DNA from: Chelydra serpentina
Taxonomy: Eukaryota > Chordata > Testudines > Chelydridae
Length of the DNA: 64,000 nt
NCBI GenBank assembly: GCA_037349315.1
Contig: JBAIAC010000276.1
Span: 248,001-312,000 of the forward strand
Direction: 5' to 3'
Part shown: positions 1-15,183 of the stretch, piece by piece
Position numbering within the stretch: the stretch's first letter is position 1
How the letters are laid out: each line of letters begins with the position of its first letter
Program-made: the position numbers and the translations under genes
Notes under the pieces: model-generated
The model's database searches: none
Told to the model about the DNA's origin: nothing
What the model saw: only the letters and a program-made list of their open reading frames with translations

Positions 1-77
1 CCCCCCTCCACTGTTCGTCCTTACGGCTGGTAACCCCCCTGTTCCGGCCCCTGACACAGAGCCAGGCAGGCAGCAGC

Positions 78-110
<33 letters not shown>

Positions 111-160
111 GGAGAGACACTGCTGTGCAGTGCTGAGCTGAACCAGTGAGGGAAGCGGGG
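1..160. repeat. Duplicated segment with GT/GA microsatellite
   Basis: The left edge matches about 47,985-48,125 in the same orientation: the same 'cgtccttacggctggtaa' start, a CAGGCAGCAGC stretch, then (TG)n followed by (GA)n. Each copy is followed by a transposon-like repeat and a minus-strand tRNA-Ser, so this is the start of a duplicated tRNA-Ser block. No gene is seen. Confidence 0.75.
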
Positions 161-164
161 GCTG

Positions 165-625
165 ATGTCAGGGGTGTTCCCCTCCCCTTGCTTCAGGACT
201 GGGGTGTCCCCCTCCCCCTGCCTGAGGACTGGTTGGTTCCAGCACCTGTCTGAGCTTAGACACAGTGTGCCAGCACACTCTCTCTTCCCCAACGCACACA
301 CTGGCTCTCCACACACACACACACTGCAGTTGGGAAGCAGCTGGCAATCCAGTAGGCTGCCCATGGAACAATGGGATAGAGAAATCTGCATCATGTGATG
401 CTGTACCGGCCCATGAGCCATTGCAAACCCCTCCCACAGCACCCTGCGGCCAGTTGCACAGTGCAATACCTACCCACAGTGCACTGCTCTTTGGGGCGTT
501 TACAGGGCTGCTGGCGTGGATGCGCTCTGGTGACACAAGCAGCATAGTGTGGACATGCAACAGCAGTTTAATTATAACGGTTTAACTAAAGTGGCATAAC
601 TCAGCAGTGTGGACATAGCCTGAGA
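165..625 (-). mobile_element. Non-autonomous DNA-transposon-like repeat beside tRNA-Ser
   Basis: Copies recur downstream of the Ser-AGA genes at 19.49-19.62, 23.10-23.40 and 48.26-48.46 kb. The end next to the tRNA reads, on the minus strand, CAGGCTATGTCCACACTGC, a terminus style I associate with hAT-type elements (inference). The shared position relative to tRNA-Ser means the insertion predates the block duplications. No transposase is encoded. Family name uncertain. Confidence 0.5.
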
Positions 626-702
626 GTGAGATGAGACAAGACCTAGCTCCGCTTGACACCAAGGAAGCTCAGGTACTGAAACTAAAGAACCACAAGTTCC
701 TC

Positions 703-784
703 TGTAGTTGACAGGATTTGAACCTGCACAGGGAGATCCCAATGGAGTTCAAGTCCAGCACCCTAACCACTCAGCCACAACTAC
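703..784 (-). tRNA. tRNA-Ser (anticodon TGA), probably decayed
   Basis: An 82-nt class II tRNA with a long variable arm. The acceptor stem is GTAGTTG/CAACTAC. The body and flanks match the Ser-AGA copies at 19.3, 22.9 and 48.5 kb, but the anticodon loop is CTTGAAC, so AGA has become TGA at position 34. The base of the anticodon stem is mismatched, the B box is TTCAAAT instead of TTCGAAT, and no T-run terminator follows closely. It is recognisable, but probably not active. Confidence 0.8.
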
Positions 785-1244
785 TTGACTGACACAGGTA
801 TCTCATGCCACATCTACTTCTGTTCTCATTGAGTGATCATTTCCCCTTGTTTGCTCACACCAGCTTCCACAACAGACGCACTGCTGTGCAGTTGTGTAAG
901 TGTGTCCGTGACTGAACAGCAAGAATTTCTGCTCATTTCCCTTCTGGCTGGAGCATGATGAGAGTGTGTTTGTGGTTAATGAGGTTGCTGTAGATTGTTG
1001 TCAATTTCCCTCATTCCAGCTGCGAGATCACATCAGGTTTGAAAACTGGAAACCCTGCTCAAGGCAAAGAAAACAAGGGAGGTCAGTGTAATTTGTGGGA
1101 TACTTGTCACAAGGACTATTCCATGGTTTTAACCCCTGCTCATTTTAAAGTAGTAATATCCCAAGGCCATCTTCCTTGACTTAAAGTGGCAGGAGAGTTA
1201 TTATTATAAATCATATTCATTACCTTTGTGCCTAAGGACCAAGT
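785..1244. other. tRNA-Ser block flank
   Basis: Reverse-complement of the sequence that lies upstream of the Ser-AGA genes at 19.3 and 22.9 kb (for example the stretch around GAACAGCAAGAATT and GTGTTTGTGGTTAATGA). It is also found at 56.20-56.40 kb. No gene is seen. Confidence 0.6.
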
Positions 1245-1345
1245 AAGAAGTGGGTCCCCATTGTGCTAGGCAAGGTACAAACCCAGAATAGTAGATGGCC
1301 CATGCCCTGAAGAATTTACAATCTAAATAGACAAGACAGACACAG
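1245..1345. repeat. Interspersed repeat fragment
   Basis: Contains 'ccattgtgctaggcaaggta' and 'ttacaatctaaatag', phrases that recur across sauropsid genomes in an old interspersed repeat, possibly a LINE or SINE 3' end. The family name is not certain. Confidence 0.4.
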
Positions 1346-1349
1346 AATG

Positions 1350-5294
<3,945 letters not shown>

Positions 5295-5419
5295 CTAGGG
5301 TGACCAGATGTCCCAATTTTATAGGGACAGTCCTGATTTTGGGGTCTTTTTCTTATATAGGCTCCTATTACCCCCCACCCCCGTCCCAATTTTTCACATT
5401 TGCTGTCTGGTCACCCTAG
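5295..5419 (+). mobile_element. 125-bp terminal-inverted-repeat element (MITE-like), copy 1
   Basis: Begins CTAGGGTGACCAGA and ends TCTGGTCACCCTAG, a perfect 14-bp terminal inverted repeat. The interior has a small palindrome (GGGACAGTCC), a TATATAGG motif and a C-run. At least four more copies or part copies lie in the window (18.74, 27.54, 41.33 and 63.05 kb). Too short to encode protein. Transposase family not identified. Confidence 0.8.
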
Positions 5420-5429
5420 TGTGCGTGTG

Positions 5430-5920
5430 TGTGTGCACTATTTGCATCCTTGTGCCACTTCCCTCTCAAATTTTTCACACTTGCTGTCTGGTCATCCTAG
5501 CTCCAACCTCCAAACCAGACAGTGCAAACGTTCCCATCTCCGGTGTATTTGCTGTCCCTCTTCCTCCCGCAGGAACCCACCAGCAACCCCCGATAATCCC
5601 TACCTGGACTGGCTCCTCTGCAGCCATGTCTCTCCCCTGTCCCATGGGAGGACGGGATGAACTGGAGCAAAACACGGACATTATTCTGCAGCCTGGCAGG
5701 GTGAGAAGGGCAGTTGTGGAGGTTTCAGAACAGGCTTTAATTAATTTCACAGCACGATTCCCCCAGGCTTTTCCCCTGCAGACAGACACCCTAGAGTCTG
5801 CCATGCTGAGAAAATGCTCGATCTCTTTATTACAGTGGAGACCTGGCCACTCCTGCCAGGCTAAACCCACAGAGACATTTTTCACCTCTTTTCTCCCTCC
5901 CCCCATTCTGTAACAAAGCA
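5430..5920. repeat. Rearranged relic of the 12-16 kb inverted-repeat unit
   Basis: 5,437-5,470 matches the octamer-containing stretch at 12,131-12,165 in direct orientation. 5,695-5,880 matches 15,655-15,835, which is the other orientation relative to the left arm. The copy is clearly diverged, so it is older than the two arms. An ATTTGCAT octamer is kept. No gene is seen. Confidence 0.6.
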
Positions 5921-6324
5921 TCTGAACACAATGCTAGAAAAAAGCAGAGCCAAAGTATTTACTGTGGGGGATTCCCTTGGACACTGACCCCACGGCAGCC
6001 ACACCCCAGTAGGAGGGATATGGAGTCAGGAACTGGGTTTTCCTCTGTTTGATCCTCATCTTTTCCACAGGAAAATGATTTCACCCAGGGTGCAGTAATA
6101 CATCTGTCTGGGCAGATTAGAGATCTGGAAATCGCTCTCAAAACTCTTCTCTCCCATGGCTCCTTTCAGTCTCTCTTTCTCCTTTTCCCTGTCCCCTCTC
6201 CCTGCCCGTCTGGTAGGAAAGTCCCATTCCTGGGTTGTTTGCTTCCCCAAGGCTGGATTTGCTCCTGCAATTGCTAATGGTGTTAGGTAAAAAGCAAGTC
6301 CCTACTCACCTCTCCAGCACCCGA

Positions 6325-6790
6325 GTTCGTGCGGAGTTGGTATGGGGCTCACAATCTGTCAGAGACCAGACACCAATTCGTTGATCAACGGGCTCACACT
6401 ATCCTTAGCTCAAAAAGCTTCAGAGTAAGTGTGGCAAGTTTATTAGCGGTGAGCATCAATATTTATACACAGAAGTAAACAAAGTGATTAACAGATCATA
6501 ATGGTCATGCATAATCAATCAAGATTCTACAGGATAAAACAGGTTAAAATGTAAATTCTAAAAGACAAAGGGGAGATGGCTACTTAAGGGGAGGGGGGGG
6601 GTTGTCATGAGTAGTTCCCAGGTCAGAGCTTTGATTAAAAGTTCAGACAGAGACATCAAGTCTGGGTTAAGTTTAAGCTCATCAAAAGTTCAGACTCAAC
6701 AATGGGACGAGAAATGAGGGGGGAGGGTCTGTTTGAGTAGAGTCATTTTAAGGCCAGACCCCAGCATTTTCCCCTCATTTCGTCCAGTTA
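6325..6790 (-). mobile_element. LTR-like element, antisense
   Basis: On the minus strand the sequence runs to GCTAATAAACTTGCC, a polyadenylation signal, followed by a U5-like stretch and a 'gtgctggagaggtgagtagg' leader-like end. No internal gag or pol was found, so this looks like a solo LTR or fragment of an endogenous retrovirus-type element. The boundaries are approximate. Confidence 0.45.
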
Positions 6791-6799
6791 CCTGGCTCA

Positions 6800-7365
6800 G
6801 AATTTAGTATTAACAGGGCTCAGGGCTGCCCGAGGGGGCTGGTGCCAGCTGGAGAAAGTCATCACCTGGGCCGGGCAGAGAAGAAGGTTTAATTAAGGTC
6901 ACTTCCCAGCACAGACCCCGCTGGGGGAGCAGCAGCTGCTAAGCCTGGTCGCCCAGATCACGATGGAGGCTGCAGCGTCTGACCCAGGAAGCTGAACCCC
7001 AATATCCTGAGCAGAGAGGGACAGGGCGTTGGAGCAGCCTTCCCTCCTTGAGCTCTCTGGGGGGGCAGGTAATGAGAGCCCCTCCTCACAGGGGGAATTG
7101 CTGATCTCATTTGCCCCACTGTCCATCTGGAGTCACTCCTCGTCTGTCCAGGCAGTGACTCTGGATTAACAGTGGTGTCCGTGACACCAGGTTTCAGGAA
7201 GAACGAGTCCAGAGCGCTGTGGGAGAGACGGTTGTGGGGCAGCGCGAACCCCCTTCCCCCCTCCCGCACCCCCAGATCTAGGACAAGGACTCGGGGGATG
7301 AATTGTCCCAATGGAACCGGATGTTTCCGCAGTTTTCCAGAGGGGAGAAAAGCAGAATCGGTGAT
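6800..7365. other. No confident gene
   Basis: GC-moderate sequence between the LTR-like element and the C-rich array. Short open frames on both strands have no recognisable domain. It could hold a leader exon of the minus-strand KRAB gene, but no clear splice pair was found. Confidence 0.3.
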
Positions 7366-7367
7366 GT

Positions 7368-10300
7368 CACATTCCCAGCCCCCCAGCCAGGGGCCCCTGA
7401 CCCCCCCAGAGCCCAGCCCCTAGCCAGGGGCCCCAGACCCCCCCCCCAGAGCCCAGACCCCCAGCCACGGCCCCCAGCCAGGGGCCCCAGACCCACCCCC
7501 CAGAACCCAGACCCCCAGCCAGGGGCCCCAGACCCCACCCCCAGAGCCCAGACAGGACCCCAGATACCCCCTGAGCCCAGACCCCCCGACAGGGGCACCA
7601 GACCCCCCCAGAGCGCAGACCGCAGCCAGGGGACCCAGACCCCCCCCCCCGAGCCCAGACCCCCAGCCAGGGGCTCCAGACCGCCCCAGAGCCCAGGCCC
7701 CAGCCAGGGGCCCCAGACCCCCCCAGAGCCCAGACAGGGGCCCCAGACCCCCCCAGAGCCCAGCCCCCAGCTAGGGGCCCCAGACCCCCAGCCGGGGGCC
7801 GAGACCGCCCCCAGACACCCAGCCAGGGGCCCCAGACCCCAGGCCAGGGGCCCCAGACCACCCCAGAGCCCAGACCCCAGCCAGGGGCCCCAGACCCCTG
7901 TCCCCAGCCAGGGGCCCCAGACCCCCAGCCAGGGGCTCCAGACCCCCCCCAGAGCCCGTCCCCCAGCCAGGGGCCCCAGACCCCCCCAGAGCCCAGACTC
8001 CTAGCCAGGGGCCCGAGACCCCCCCCCAGAGCCCAGACAGGGCCCCAGACCCCCCCCAGAGCCCAGACCCCCAACCAGGGGCCCCAGACCCCAGTCAGGG
8101 GCCCCAGACCCCCCCAGAGCCCAGCCAGGGGCCCCAGACCCCCCCCAGAGCCCAGCCCCCAGCCAGGGGCCCCAGACCCCCCCAGAGCCCAGCCAGGGGC
8201 CCCAGACCCGCCCAGAGCCCAGCCCCCAGCCAGGGGCCCCAGACCCCCCCAGAGCCCAGCCCCCAGCCAGGGGCCTCGGACCCCAGCCAGGGGCCCCAGA
8301 CCCCCAGCCAGGGGCCCCAGACGCCCCCAGAGCCCAGCCCCCAGCCAGGGGCCCCAGACCCCCCCCCCAGCCAGGGGCCCCAGACCCGCCCAGAGCCCAG
8401 CCCCCAGCCAGGGGCCCCGGACCCCCCCCCCAGAGCCCAGACCCCCAGCCAGGGGCCCCAGACCCCAGTCAGGGGCCCCAGACCCCCCCCAGACCCCCAG
8501 CCAGGGGCCCCAGACCCCCCCCAGAGCCCAGCCCCCAGCCAGGGGCCCCAGACCCCTTGCCCCCAGCCAGGGGCCCCAGACCCCCCCAGAGCCCAGACCC
8601 CGAGCCAGGGGCCCCAGACCTCCCCAGAGCCCAGACCCCCAGCCAGGGGCCCCAGACCCCCCCCAGAGCCCAGCCCCCAGCCAGGGACCCCAGACCCCCC
8701 CCAGAGCCCAGACAGGGCCCCAGACCCACCCCAGAGCCCAGACCCCCAGCCAGGGGTCCCAGACCCCCCCAGAGCCCAGACCCCCAGCCAGGGGCCCAGA
8801 GCCCCCCAGAGCCCAGCCCCCAGCCACCGGCCCCAGACCCCCCCAGACCCCCGCCCCCAGCCAGGGGCCCCAGACCCCCAGCCAGGGACCCCAGACGCCC
8901 CCCAGAGCCCAGACCCCCAGCCCCAGCCCCCCGCCAGACCCCCAGCCAGGGGCCCCAGCCCCAGACCCCCGCCAGACCCCCAGCCAGGGGCCCCAGACCC
9001 GCCCAGAGCCCAGACCCCCAGCCAGGGGCCCCAGACCCGCAGAGCCCAGCCCCCAGCCAGGGGCCCCGGACCCCCAGCCAGGGGCCCCGGACCCCCCCAG
9101 AGCCCAGCCAGGGGCCCCAGACCCCCCCAGATCCCAGCCAGGGGCCCCAGACCCCCTCAGAGCCCAGCCAGGGGCCCCAGACCCCCCCAGAGCCCAGACC
9201 CCAGCCAGGGGCCCCAGACGCCCCCCGAGACCAGACCCCCAGCCAGGGGCCCCAGACGCCCAGCCAGGGGCCCCAGACCCCTTCCAGAGCCCAGACCCCC
9301 AGCCAGGGGCCCCAGACCCCCCCAGAGCCCAGCTACCAGCCAGGGGCCCCAGACCCCCCCAGAGCCCAGCCCCCAGCCAGGGGCCCCAGACCCGCCCAGA
9401 GCCCAGACCCCCAGCCAGGAGCCCCAGACCCCCCCAGAGCCCAGCCAGGGGCCCCAGACCCGCCCAGAGCCGAGCCCCCAGCCAGGGGCCCCAGACCCCC
9501 CCAGAGCCTAGCCCCTAGCCAGGGGCCCCAGACCCCCCCCCAGAGCCCAGCCCCCAGCCAGGGGCCCCAGACCCGCCCAGAGCCCAGCCCCCAGCCAGGG
9601 GCCCCGGACCCCCCCAGAGCCCAGCCCCCAGCCAGGGGCCCCGGACCCCCCCCAGAGCCCAGACCCCCAGCCAGGGGCCCCAGACCCCAGTCAGGGGCCC
9701 CAGACCCCCCCAGAGACCAGCCAGGGGCCCCAGACCCCCCCCCCAGAGCCCAGACCCCAGCCAGGGGCCCCAGACCCCCCCCCAGAGCCCAGTCCCCAGC
9801 CAGGGGCCCCAGACCCCCCCCAGAGCCCAGTCCCCAGCCAGGGGCCCCAGACCCCTGCCCCCAGCCAGGGGCCCCAGACCCCCCCAGAGCCCAGACCCCC
9901 CCAGAGCCCAGACCCCCAGCCAGGGGCCCCAGACCCCCCCCAGAGCCCAGACCCCCCCCCAGGGGCTCCAGACCCCCCCAGAGCCCAGACCCCCCCCAGA
10001 GCCCAGACCCCGAGCCAGGGGCCCCAGACCTCCCCAGAGCCCAGACCCCCAGCTAGGGGCCCCAGACCCCCACCAGAGCCCAGCCCCTAGTCAGGGACCC
10101 CAGACGCCCCCCAGAGCCCAGCCCCCAGCCAGGGGCCCCGGACCCCCCCCAGAGCCCAGACCCCCAGCCCCAGACCCCCGCCGGACCCCCAGCCAGGGGC
10201 CCCAGCCCCAGCCCCCCAGCCAGGGGCCCCAGACCCCCCCAGAGCCCAGACCCGCAGCCAGGGGCCCCAGACCCCTGCCCCCAGCCAGGGGCCCCAGACC

Positions 10301-10470
10301 CCCCCCCCGAGCCCAGACCCCCAGCCAGGGGCCCCGGACCCTCCCCAGAGCCCAGCCCCCAGCCAGGGGCCCCAGACCCCCCCAGACCCCCGCCCCCAGC
10401 CAGGGGCCCCAGACCCCCCCAGCTCCCAGCCAGGGGCCCCAGACCCCGAGCCAGGGGCCCTAGAGCCCCC
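7368..10470. repeat. C-rich minisatellite, about 3.1 kb
   Basis: Tandem, length-variable units of roughly 30-40 bp built from CCCAGCCAGGGGCCCCAGA followed by a C-run and CAGAGCCCAGA. The plus strand is C-rich and the minus strand is correspondingly G-rich with closely spaced G-runs, so G-quadruplex and i-motif formation is likely. Long open frames of 233-499 codons exist on both strands but contain only Pro/Arg/Gln or Gly/Trp/Leu repeats. I do not call them genes. Confidence 0.95.
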
Positions 10471-10674
10471 CATGGGGGGAGGGGGAGACAATGGGGTTCG
10501 GTGGGGGAGGGGCAGAGACCTGCTCGGGGGGGGGGGGATCACCCTGGGTGCGGCTCGTGGCTCTCTGGGGAGAAAGGGGGCGGGGGGTCCCCAGGGCCGG
10601 GGGCAGCGGTAAATCCGAGCGGGGGTCTCAGCTTCCCCCCCCCTCCGGGGTCACCGGCTCTTCTCCCCCCGCCC

Positions 10675-10885
10675 CGATCTGCGCATGCCCAGAGCCGCGA
10701 GACACAAAACTCTTCAATGGCGCGTCCGTTACGTCACTTCCGGTCCCTTCAGGAGCGCCAGGAACTACACCTCCCAGCGTGCCCCGGGAGCCGCTTCCGC
10801 CCTCTTCAGCGCAGCTCAGGGAGCGTGTTAACAGCTGTTACTGCGCATGCTCAGTGCTGTGGCCAGGGAGCCAGGAGAACAAAGC
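10675..10885. promoter_or_regulatory. CpG-island promoter (NRF1, CRE, ETS, ZNF143 motifs)
   Basis: Within 175 bp there are two perfect NRF1 palindromes TGCGCATGC (10,680 and 10,842), a CRE-like TTACGTCAC (10,729), an overlapping ETS site CACTTCCGGT (10,735) and a ZNF143/THAP11-type site ACTACACCTCCCAGCGTGCC (10,764). This combination is typical of vertebrate housekeeping or zinc-finger gene promoters, which are often bidirectional. There is no TATA box. Possible targets are the KRAB exon 7.4 kb away on the minus strand, or a non-coding transcript to the right. Both are inference. Confidence 0.75.
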
Positions 10886-10892
10886 CCAGAGC

Positions 10893-11570
10893 CCGGGGGC
10901 GGGGCAGCTCCTGGGGGCGGGGCTCTGGCACAGCCCGGGTGCGGGGCAGCGCCTGGGGGCGGGGCTCTGTCACAGCCCGGGGGCGGGGCTGCTCCTGGGG
11001 GCGGGGCTCTGGCACAGCCCGGGGGCGGGGCAGCTCCTGGGGGACGGGGCTCTGGCACAGCCCGGGGGCGGAGCATCTCCTGGGGGCGGGGCTCTGGCAC
11101 AGCCCGGGGGCGGAGCATCTCCTGGGGGCGGGGCAGCGCCTGGGGGCGGGGCTCTGGCACAGTCCGGGGGCGTGGCAGCTCCTGGGGGAGGGGCTCTGGC
11201 AAAGCCTGGGAGCGGGGCAGCTCCTGGGGGGGGCTCTGGCATTGCCCGGGGGCGGGGCAGCTCCTGGGGGCGGGGCTCTGCACAGCCTGGGGGCGGGTCA
11301 GCTCCTGGGGGCGGGGCTCTGGCTCCATTCGGAGCCGGGGGCGGGGCAGCTCCTGGGGGCGGGGCTCTAGCACAGCCAGGGGGCGGGGCAGCTCCTGGGG
11401 GCGGGGCTCTGGCACAGCCCGGGGGTGGGGCAGCTCCTGGGGGCGGGGCTCTGTCACAGCCCGGGGGCGGGGCAGCTCCTGGGGGCGGGGCTCTGGCACA
11501 GCCCGGGGGCGGGGCAGCGCCTGGGGGCGGGGCTCTGGTTCCATTGGGAGCCGGGGGCGGGGCTGAGCAG
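10893..11570. repeat. 42-bp GC-box minisatellite, left arm
   Basis: About 16 units of 42 bp, each carrying two GC boxes of the form GGGGGCGGGGC separated by AGCTCCT and CTCTGGCACAGCCC. The unit is 14 codons, so frames stay open on both strands as Gly/Ala or Pro/Arg-rich repeats. It lies directly beside the CpG-island promoter and gives it dozens of potential SP/KLF sites. The mirror copy lies at 16.69-17.54 kb. Confidence 0.9.
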
Positions 11571-12853
11571 CGGCTCCCGGGGGGGTCCCGTGTTTGCCAG
11601 CAGCGCTGGAGCCGCCGGGGGGATCGCGGAGCTGCTGGGCTCAGCTGCAGCCGGGCTCGGCCCCGGCCCCGCCGGGACCCGGGTGGGGACAGAGCCTGGG
11701 GCCGGGGGGTTCCCCTGTGTGGGGCTGGGGCCGGCGGGGGGACGAGCCGGAGCTGCGGGCGGGGGAAGGACAGTGGGACACGTGCGGGGTGGAGCGTCCC
11801 CTGGGAGCCAGGAAAGTCCGGGGGAGAAAAAAGTGTCTCTGTGTGTGTGTGTGTCTGTGTGTGTGTGTGTGTCGGTGTGTGTGTGTGTCTGACTGTGTGT
11901 GTCTGTCTGTGTGTGTGTGTGTGTGTGTTACTGTGTGTGTGTCAGTGTGTGTGTGTGAGTCGGTGTGTGTGTGTCATTGTGTATCTGTCAGTGTGTGTGT
12001 GTTACTGTGTGTGTGTGTCTCAGTGTGTGTGTGTGTGTCCGTGTGTGTGAGTCGGTGTGTGTGTGTCATTGTGTATCTGTCAGTGTGTGTGTCATTGTGT
12101 GTGTGTGTCAGTGTCTGTGTGTGTCTGCGCTCTATTTGCATCCTTGTGCCACGTCCCTCTCACACACTGATCACAATTCTCTCTCCGCTTCTTCCCCTTT
12201 GCTCTCCCCTCACCACGTGGCTACAAAAATCCCACAATGACGGACTCTCCCGTCTCTTCTTTTGCCCCATTTTCTCCATCAGTCTCCAACGGCCATTTAC
12301 ATTCTCCCCAGATTTGGGATGTTTCCCCCCCCCCAGTTTATCTGCAGCCCTTTGTCCTCGTTCGGGTGGGGAATTGCTGCCCCGAGTCACTCCCCGAAGG
12401 GGGCCGGGGGTAGTGGGGGCTGTTTGGGGAGCCCCGAGACGTGGCTGCCTCAGGGGTGGCAATGGGGCGGCTGGTCTCTGCCAGCAGCAGGGCTTGGCCG
12501 GGGCCCAGGAGGGAACAGGAGGAGCCGGTGTCCCCTATGGAGCCTGCCCAGCCCCTTTGCTTCTGCTCCTTTCTAGCGTTTCCTTCACAGACTTTATTAC
12601 TGGGGAGGCTGGAAAATGTCTCTGGGCTGAGCCCCGGCAGGAGGGGCCAGGTCCCCACTGGAGTAAAGAGACGAAGCGTTTCCCCAGCATGGCAGAATGT
12701 CGGGTGTGTGTCTGCAGGGAAAGGGCCTGGGGGGATCGTGACATGAAATTTACTAATCCCTGTTCTGCAACCTCCACAACTTTCTCCTCTCGCCCCGCCC
12801 CCAACGAACAAGCGACAGTGACACCGGGTGGCCACGTGGGGTAATGCACACAG
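11570..12853 (+). repeat. Inverted-repeat left arm
   Basis: Reverse-complement counterpart of 15,597-16,692. It contains in order a CpG-rich segment, a (TG)n microsatellite, an octamer ATTTGCAT and about 0.7 kb of unique sequence, ending in a partial 57-bp minisatellite unit (12,809-12,853) where a CR1 takes over. Conceptual translations of the two arms differ at only a few percent of positions, so the arms are recent or kept alike by gene conversion. No known gene was recognised in the arm. Confidence 0.85.
11832..12128. repeat. (TG)n microsatellite
   Basis: About 300 bp of TG repeats interrupted by TC, TGAG and TTACTG steps. The partner arm has a shorter CA tract at 16,318-16,433, so the two arms differ mainly here. 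Confidence 0.95.
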
Positions 12854-13645
12854 CCCCTAGTTCTTATAGTATGGGAACAAGTAAATAACTTTTCCTTATT
12901 CACTTCCTCCACACCACTCATAATTTTATATACCTCTATCATATCCCCCCTTAGTCTCCTCTTTTCCAAGCTAAAAAGTCCTAGCCTCTTTAATCTCTCC
13001 TCATATGGGACCCATTCCACACCCCTAATCATTTTAGTTGCCCTTCTCTGAACCTTTTCTAATGCCAGTATATCCTTTTTGAGATGAGACCACAATTGTA
13101 CGCAGTATTCAAGATGTGGGCGCACTATGGATTTGTATAGGGGCAGTAAGATATTCTCCATCTTATTCTCTATCCCTTTTTAAATTATTCCTAACATCCC
13201 GTTTGCTTTTTTGACTGCCGCTGCACACTGCATGGACATCTTTAGAGAACTATCCACGATGACTCCAAGATCTTTTTCCTGATTAGTTGTAGCTAAATTA
13301 GCCCCCATCATATTGTATGTATAGTTGGGGTTATTTTTTCCAATGTGCATTACTTTACATTTAGCCACATTAAATGTCATTCGCCATTTTATTGCCCAAT
13401 CATTTAGTTTTGTGAGATCTTTTGTAGTTCTTCACAGTCTGCTTTGGTCTTAACTATCTTGAGCAGCTTAGTATCATCTGCAAACTTTGCCACCTCACTG
13501 TTTACCCCTTCTTCCAAATCATTTATGAATAAGTTGAATAGGATTGGTCCTAGGACTGACCCTTGGGGAACACCACTAGTTACCCCTCTCCATTGAGAAA
13601 ATGTACCATTTATTCCTACCCTTTGGTCTCTCATTGTACCATAAG
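12854..13645 (-). mobile_element. CR1 LINE fragment (reverse transcriptase C-terminal part)
   Basis: Minus-strand frames encode diagnostic CR1 segments: a B-type motif [22 protein letters not shown] (motif C), EKDLGVIVDSSLKMS and the tail [13 protein letters not shown] block followed by [11 protein letters not shown]. The frame is broken at least twice. The copy is 5'-truncated inside RT and starts on the 57-bp minisatellite unit. Its 5' end lies a few tens of bases from a tRNA-Ser. Confidence 0.9.
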
Positions 13646-13688
13646 GGGAGATGGTTGCTTCTAAAGGAAGGAGAAGATTAAATGCATC

Positions 13689-13769
13689 CGATGAGGATGG
13701 GATTCGAACCCATGCGTGCAAAGCACAATGGATTAGCATCCATCACCTTAACCACTCGGCCACCTCACC
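13689..13769 (-). pseudogene. tRNA-Ser-GCT with 1-base deletion in the anticodon loop
   Basis: 81 nt against the usual 82. The body is close to vertebrate Ser-GCT: GGTGAGG/CCTCATC acceptor with one G-T pair, intact GTGGCCGAGTGG A box and TTCGAAT B box. The loop lacks C32, leaving TGCTAA between ATGGA and TCCAT. It could still be transcribed, but decoding would be impaired. No T-run follows directly. Confidence 0.85.
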
Positions 13770-15183
13770 TAAGCTGTCAAAAAAAGGACAGGAGGAGAAA
13801 TCTAAGAGCAGTAGAGATAGGGCTACTCAGGAGTTTTTAAATACTAAGTGTAAGCAGGGTCTGGATGAGCTCCCCCCTCACATCTAGTGATGAGCTGGGC
13901 AAAGACTTCAGGACCAGACCGTATTTGCACAGACACCCCTACTCGGCCTGGGTATGCAGCATGCTGGGGCCGCTTTGCCAAAGGAACCAGTTCTGGCTGG
14001 TGTTGGGTTACAAATCACTGTAGCATTGAGTGGAATGAAATGTTATTCTCCTTCCTGTCCGAGTGAAGGGCGGCAGAACATACCGAGTCCGTCCTGATGG
14101 AGGGGCGAGGTGGGTGAGAAATACCTTTTATTGCACTGCATAGAAGTGATTGAGGACATCACCCTAATCCAGTGGTCCCCAAACTTTTCACACTGTGCCC
14201 TCTTGTCCGTGTCTGCGGCCCCTCGGAAGCCGCAGTCGAGAACCGGGGCTGAGAGCAGGGCCATGGCTTCCTAGGGAGAGGGGAGCGGACAGAGGTAAGG
14301 GGAACGAGGCTGGGCCAGGACCCAGGGGCCCAGGCTGAGGGTAGGGTTGGGGAAGAGCTGGGGCAGACGAGGGCTGAGTGGGGCTCCCTCTGTGCCCTCA
14401 ATGTGGGATCATAACCCCGACATGGGGGCCGATGCTGGGAGGAAGGGTCCTGCCATCTAGAGCCTGAGGGCATGGGGTCACCGCCAGAGCACGTGTCCGA
14501 CCGGTGGCATCCCTGCACCACAGCCAGGGCCTGGGACATGTGAGGGGGAGACTGTGAACGTCCCGTCTGTCCCAGAGACGCTGTTTGCGATATCCCTGAG
14601 CCACAGAACGAGGTGACGTGTTTCCCTTGAACCGTTCCCGTTTTCCTTATGGTTTAAATCGATTGCTCTTTAATCCATTGGATTTGCTTGAAGCACATGC
14701 AACGATCAGTGGGTCAGGGAAGCATCCAGAGGGGAGAGAGAACCCCAGAGTGGGGACACCCCAGCCCCTGTTCTAAGTGACCACAACACGATTGGGGGTC
14801 GAGCCCCCCAGGAATCCTGGGCCCAGCCTTGTCGGGGTCACGAGGACTCTGCCACACACGAGAGTAGACAGAGAGTCCTCGAGGTCAGGCTGCCTCTGGG
14901 TGAGGCTGTGGGAGTGGGGACTCAGGGCCTTTCTCTAGCCCATTCCACCGGGGTCGTGGATAAGCCAGGAAAGTTTGCTGCACTAGCAGGGCCATAACCC
15001 CCTTTACACTGGCACTCTGTCCTCATCGCTTCTCTCCCTCTCTCCCCTCGAGTCTCTCAGCACCTGGCCCCCCAGCGCTTCCTGCCAGCCCCAGACTGCG
15101 CTGTCTGGGCCTTCTCCTGTGGGTGTGAGCCTCTCTCCTGACTCCTAAGGACTCAGCAGGAGCAAGGGGCCTGTCTAGGAAAT
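13770..15183. other. Inverted-repeat spacer, no gene recognised
   Basis: No exon, tRNA or clear repeat terminus was found between the Ser-GCT pseudogene and the 57-bp array. Short open frames on both strands look like chance. Confidence 0.45.

Noticed and set aside
7303..10056. Proline-rich and Gly/Trp-rich frames of up to 499 codons
   Set aside because: Pure products of the C-rich minisatellite, with no start context or domain.
10491..12050. 519-codon Gly/Ala frame ending in Cys/Val repeats
   Set aside because: It crosses a GC-box minisatellite and a TG microsatellite, and the mirrored copy in the other arm gives a different composition. Not a gene.
12535..12835. Exon or 3' UTR with AATAAA on the minus strand, shared by 5.8, 12.6 and 15.8 kb
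   Set aside because: The signal is not conserved at the same position in the three copies, and no splice sites or domain were found.
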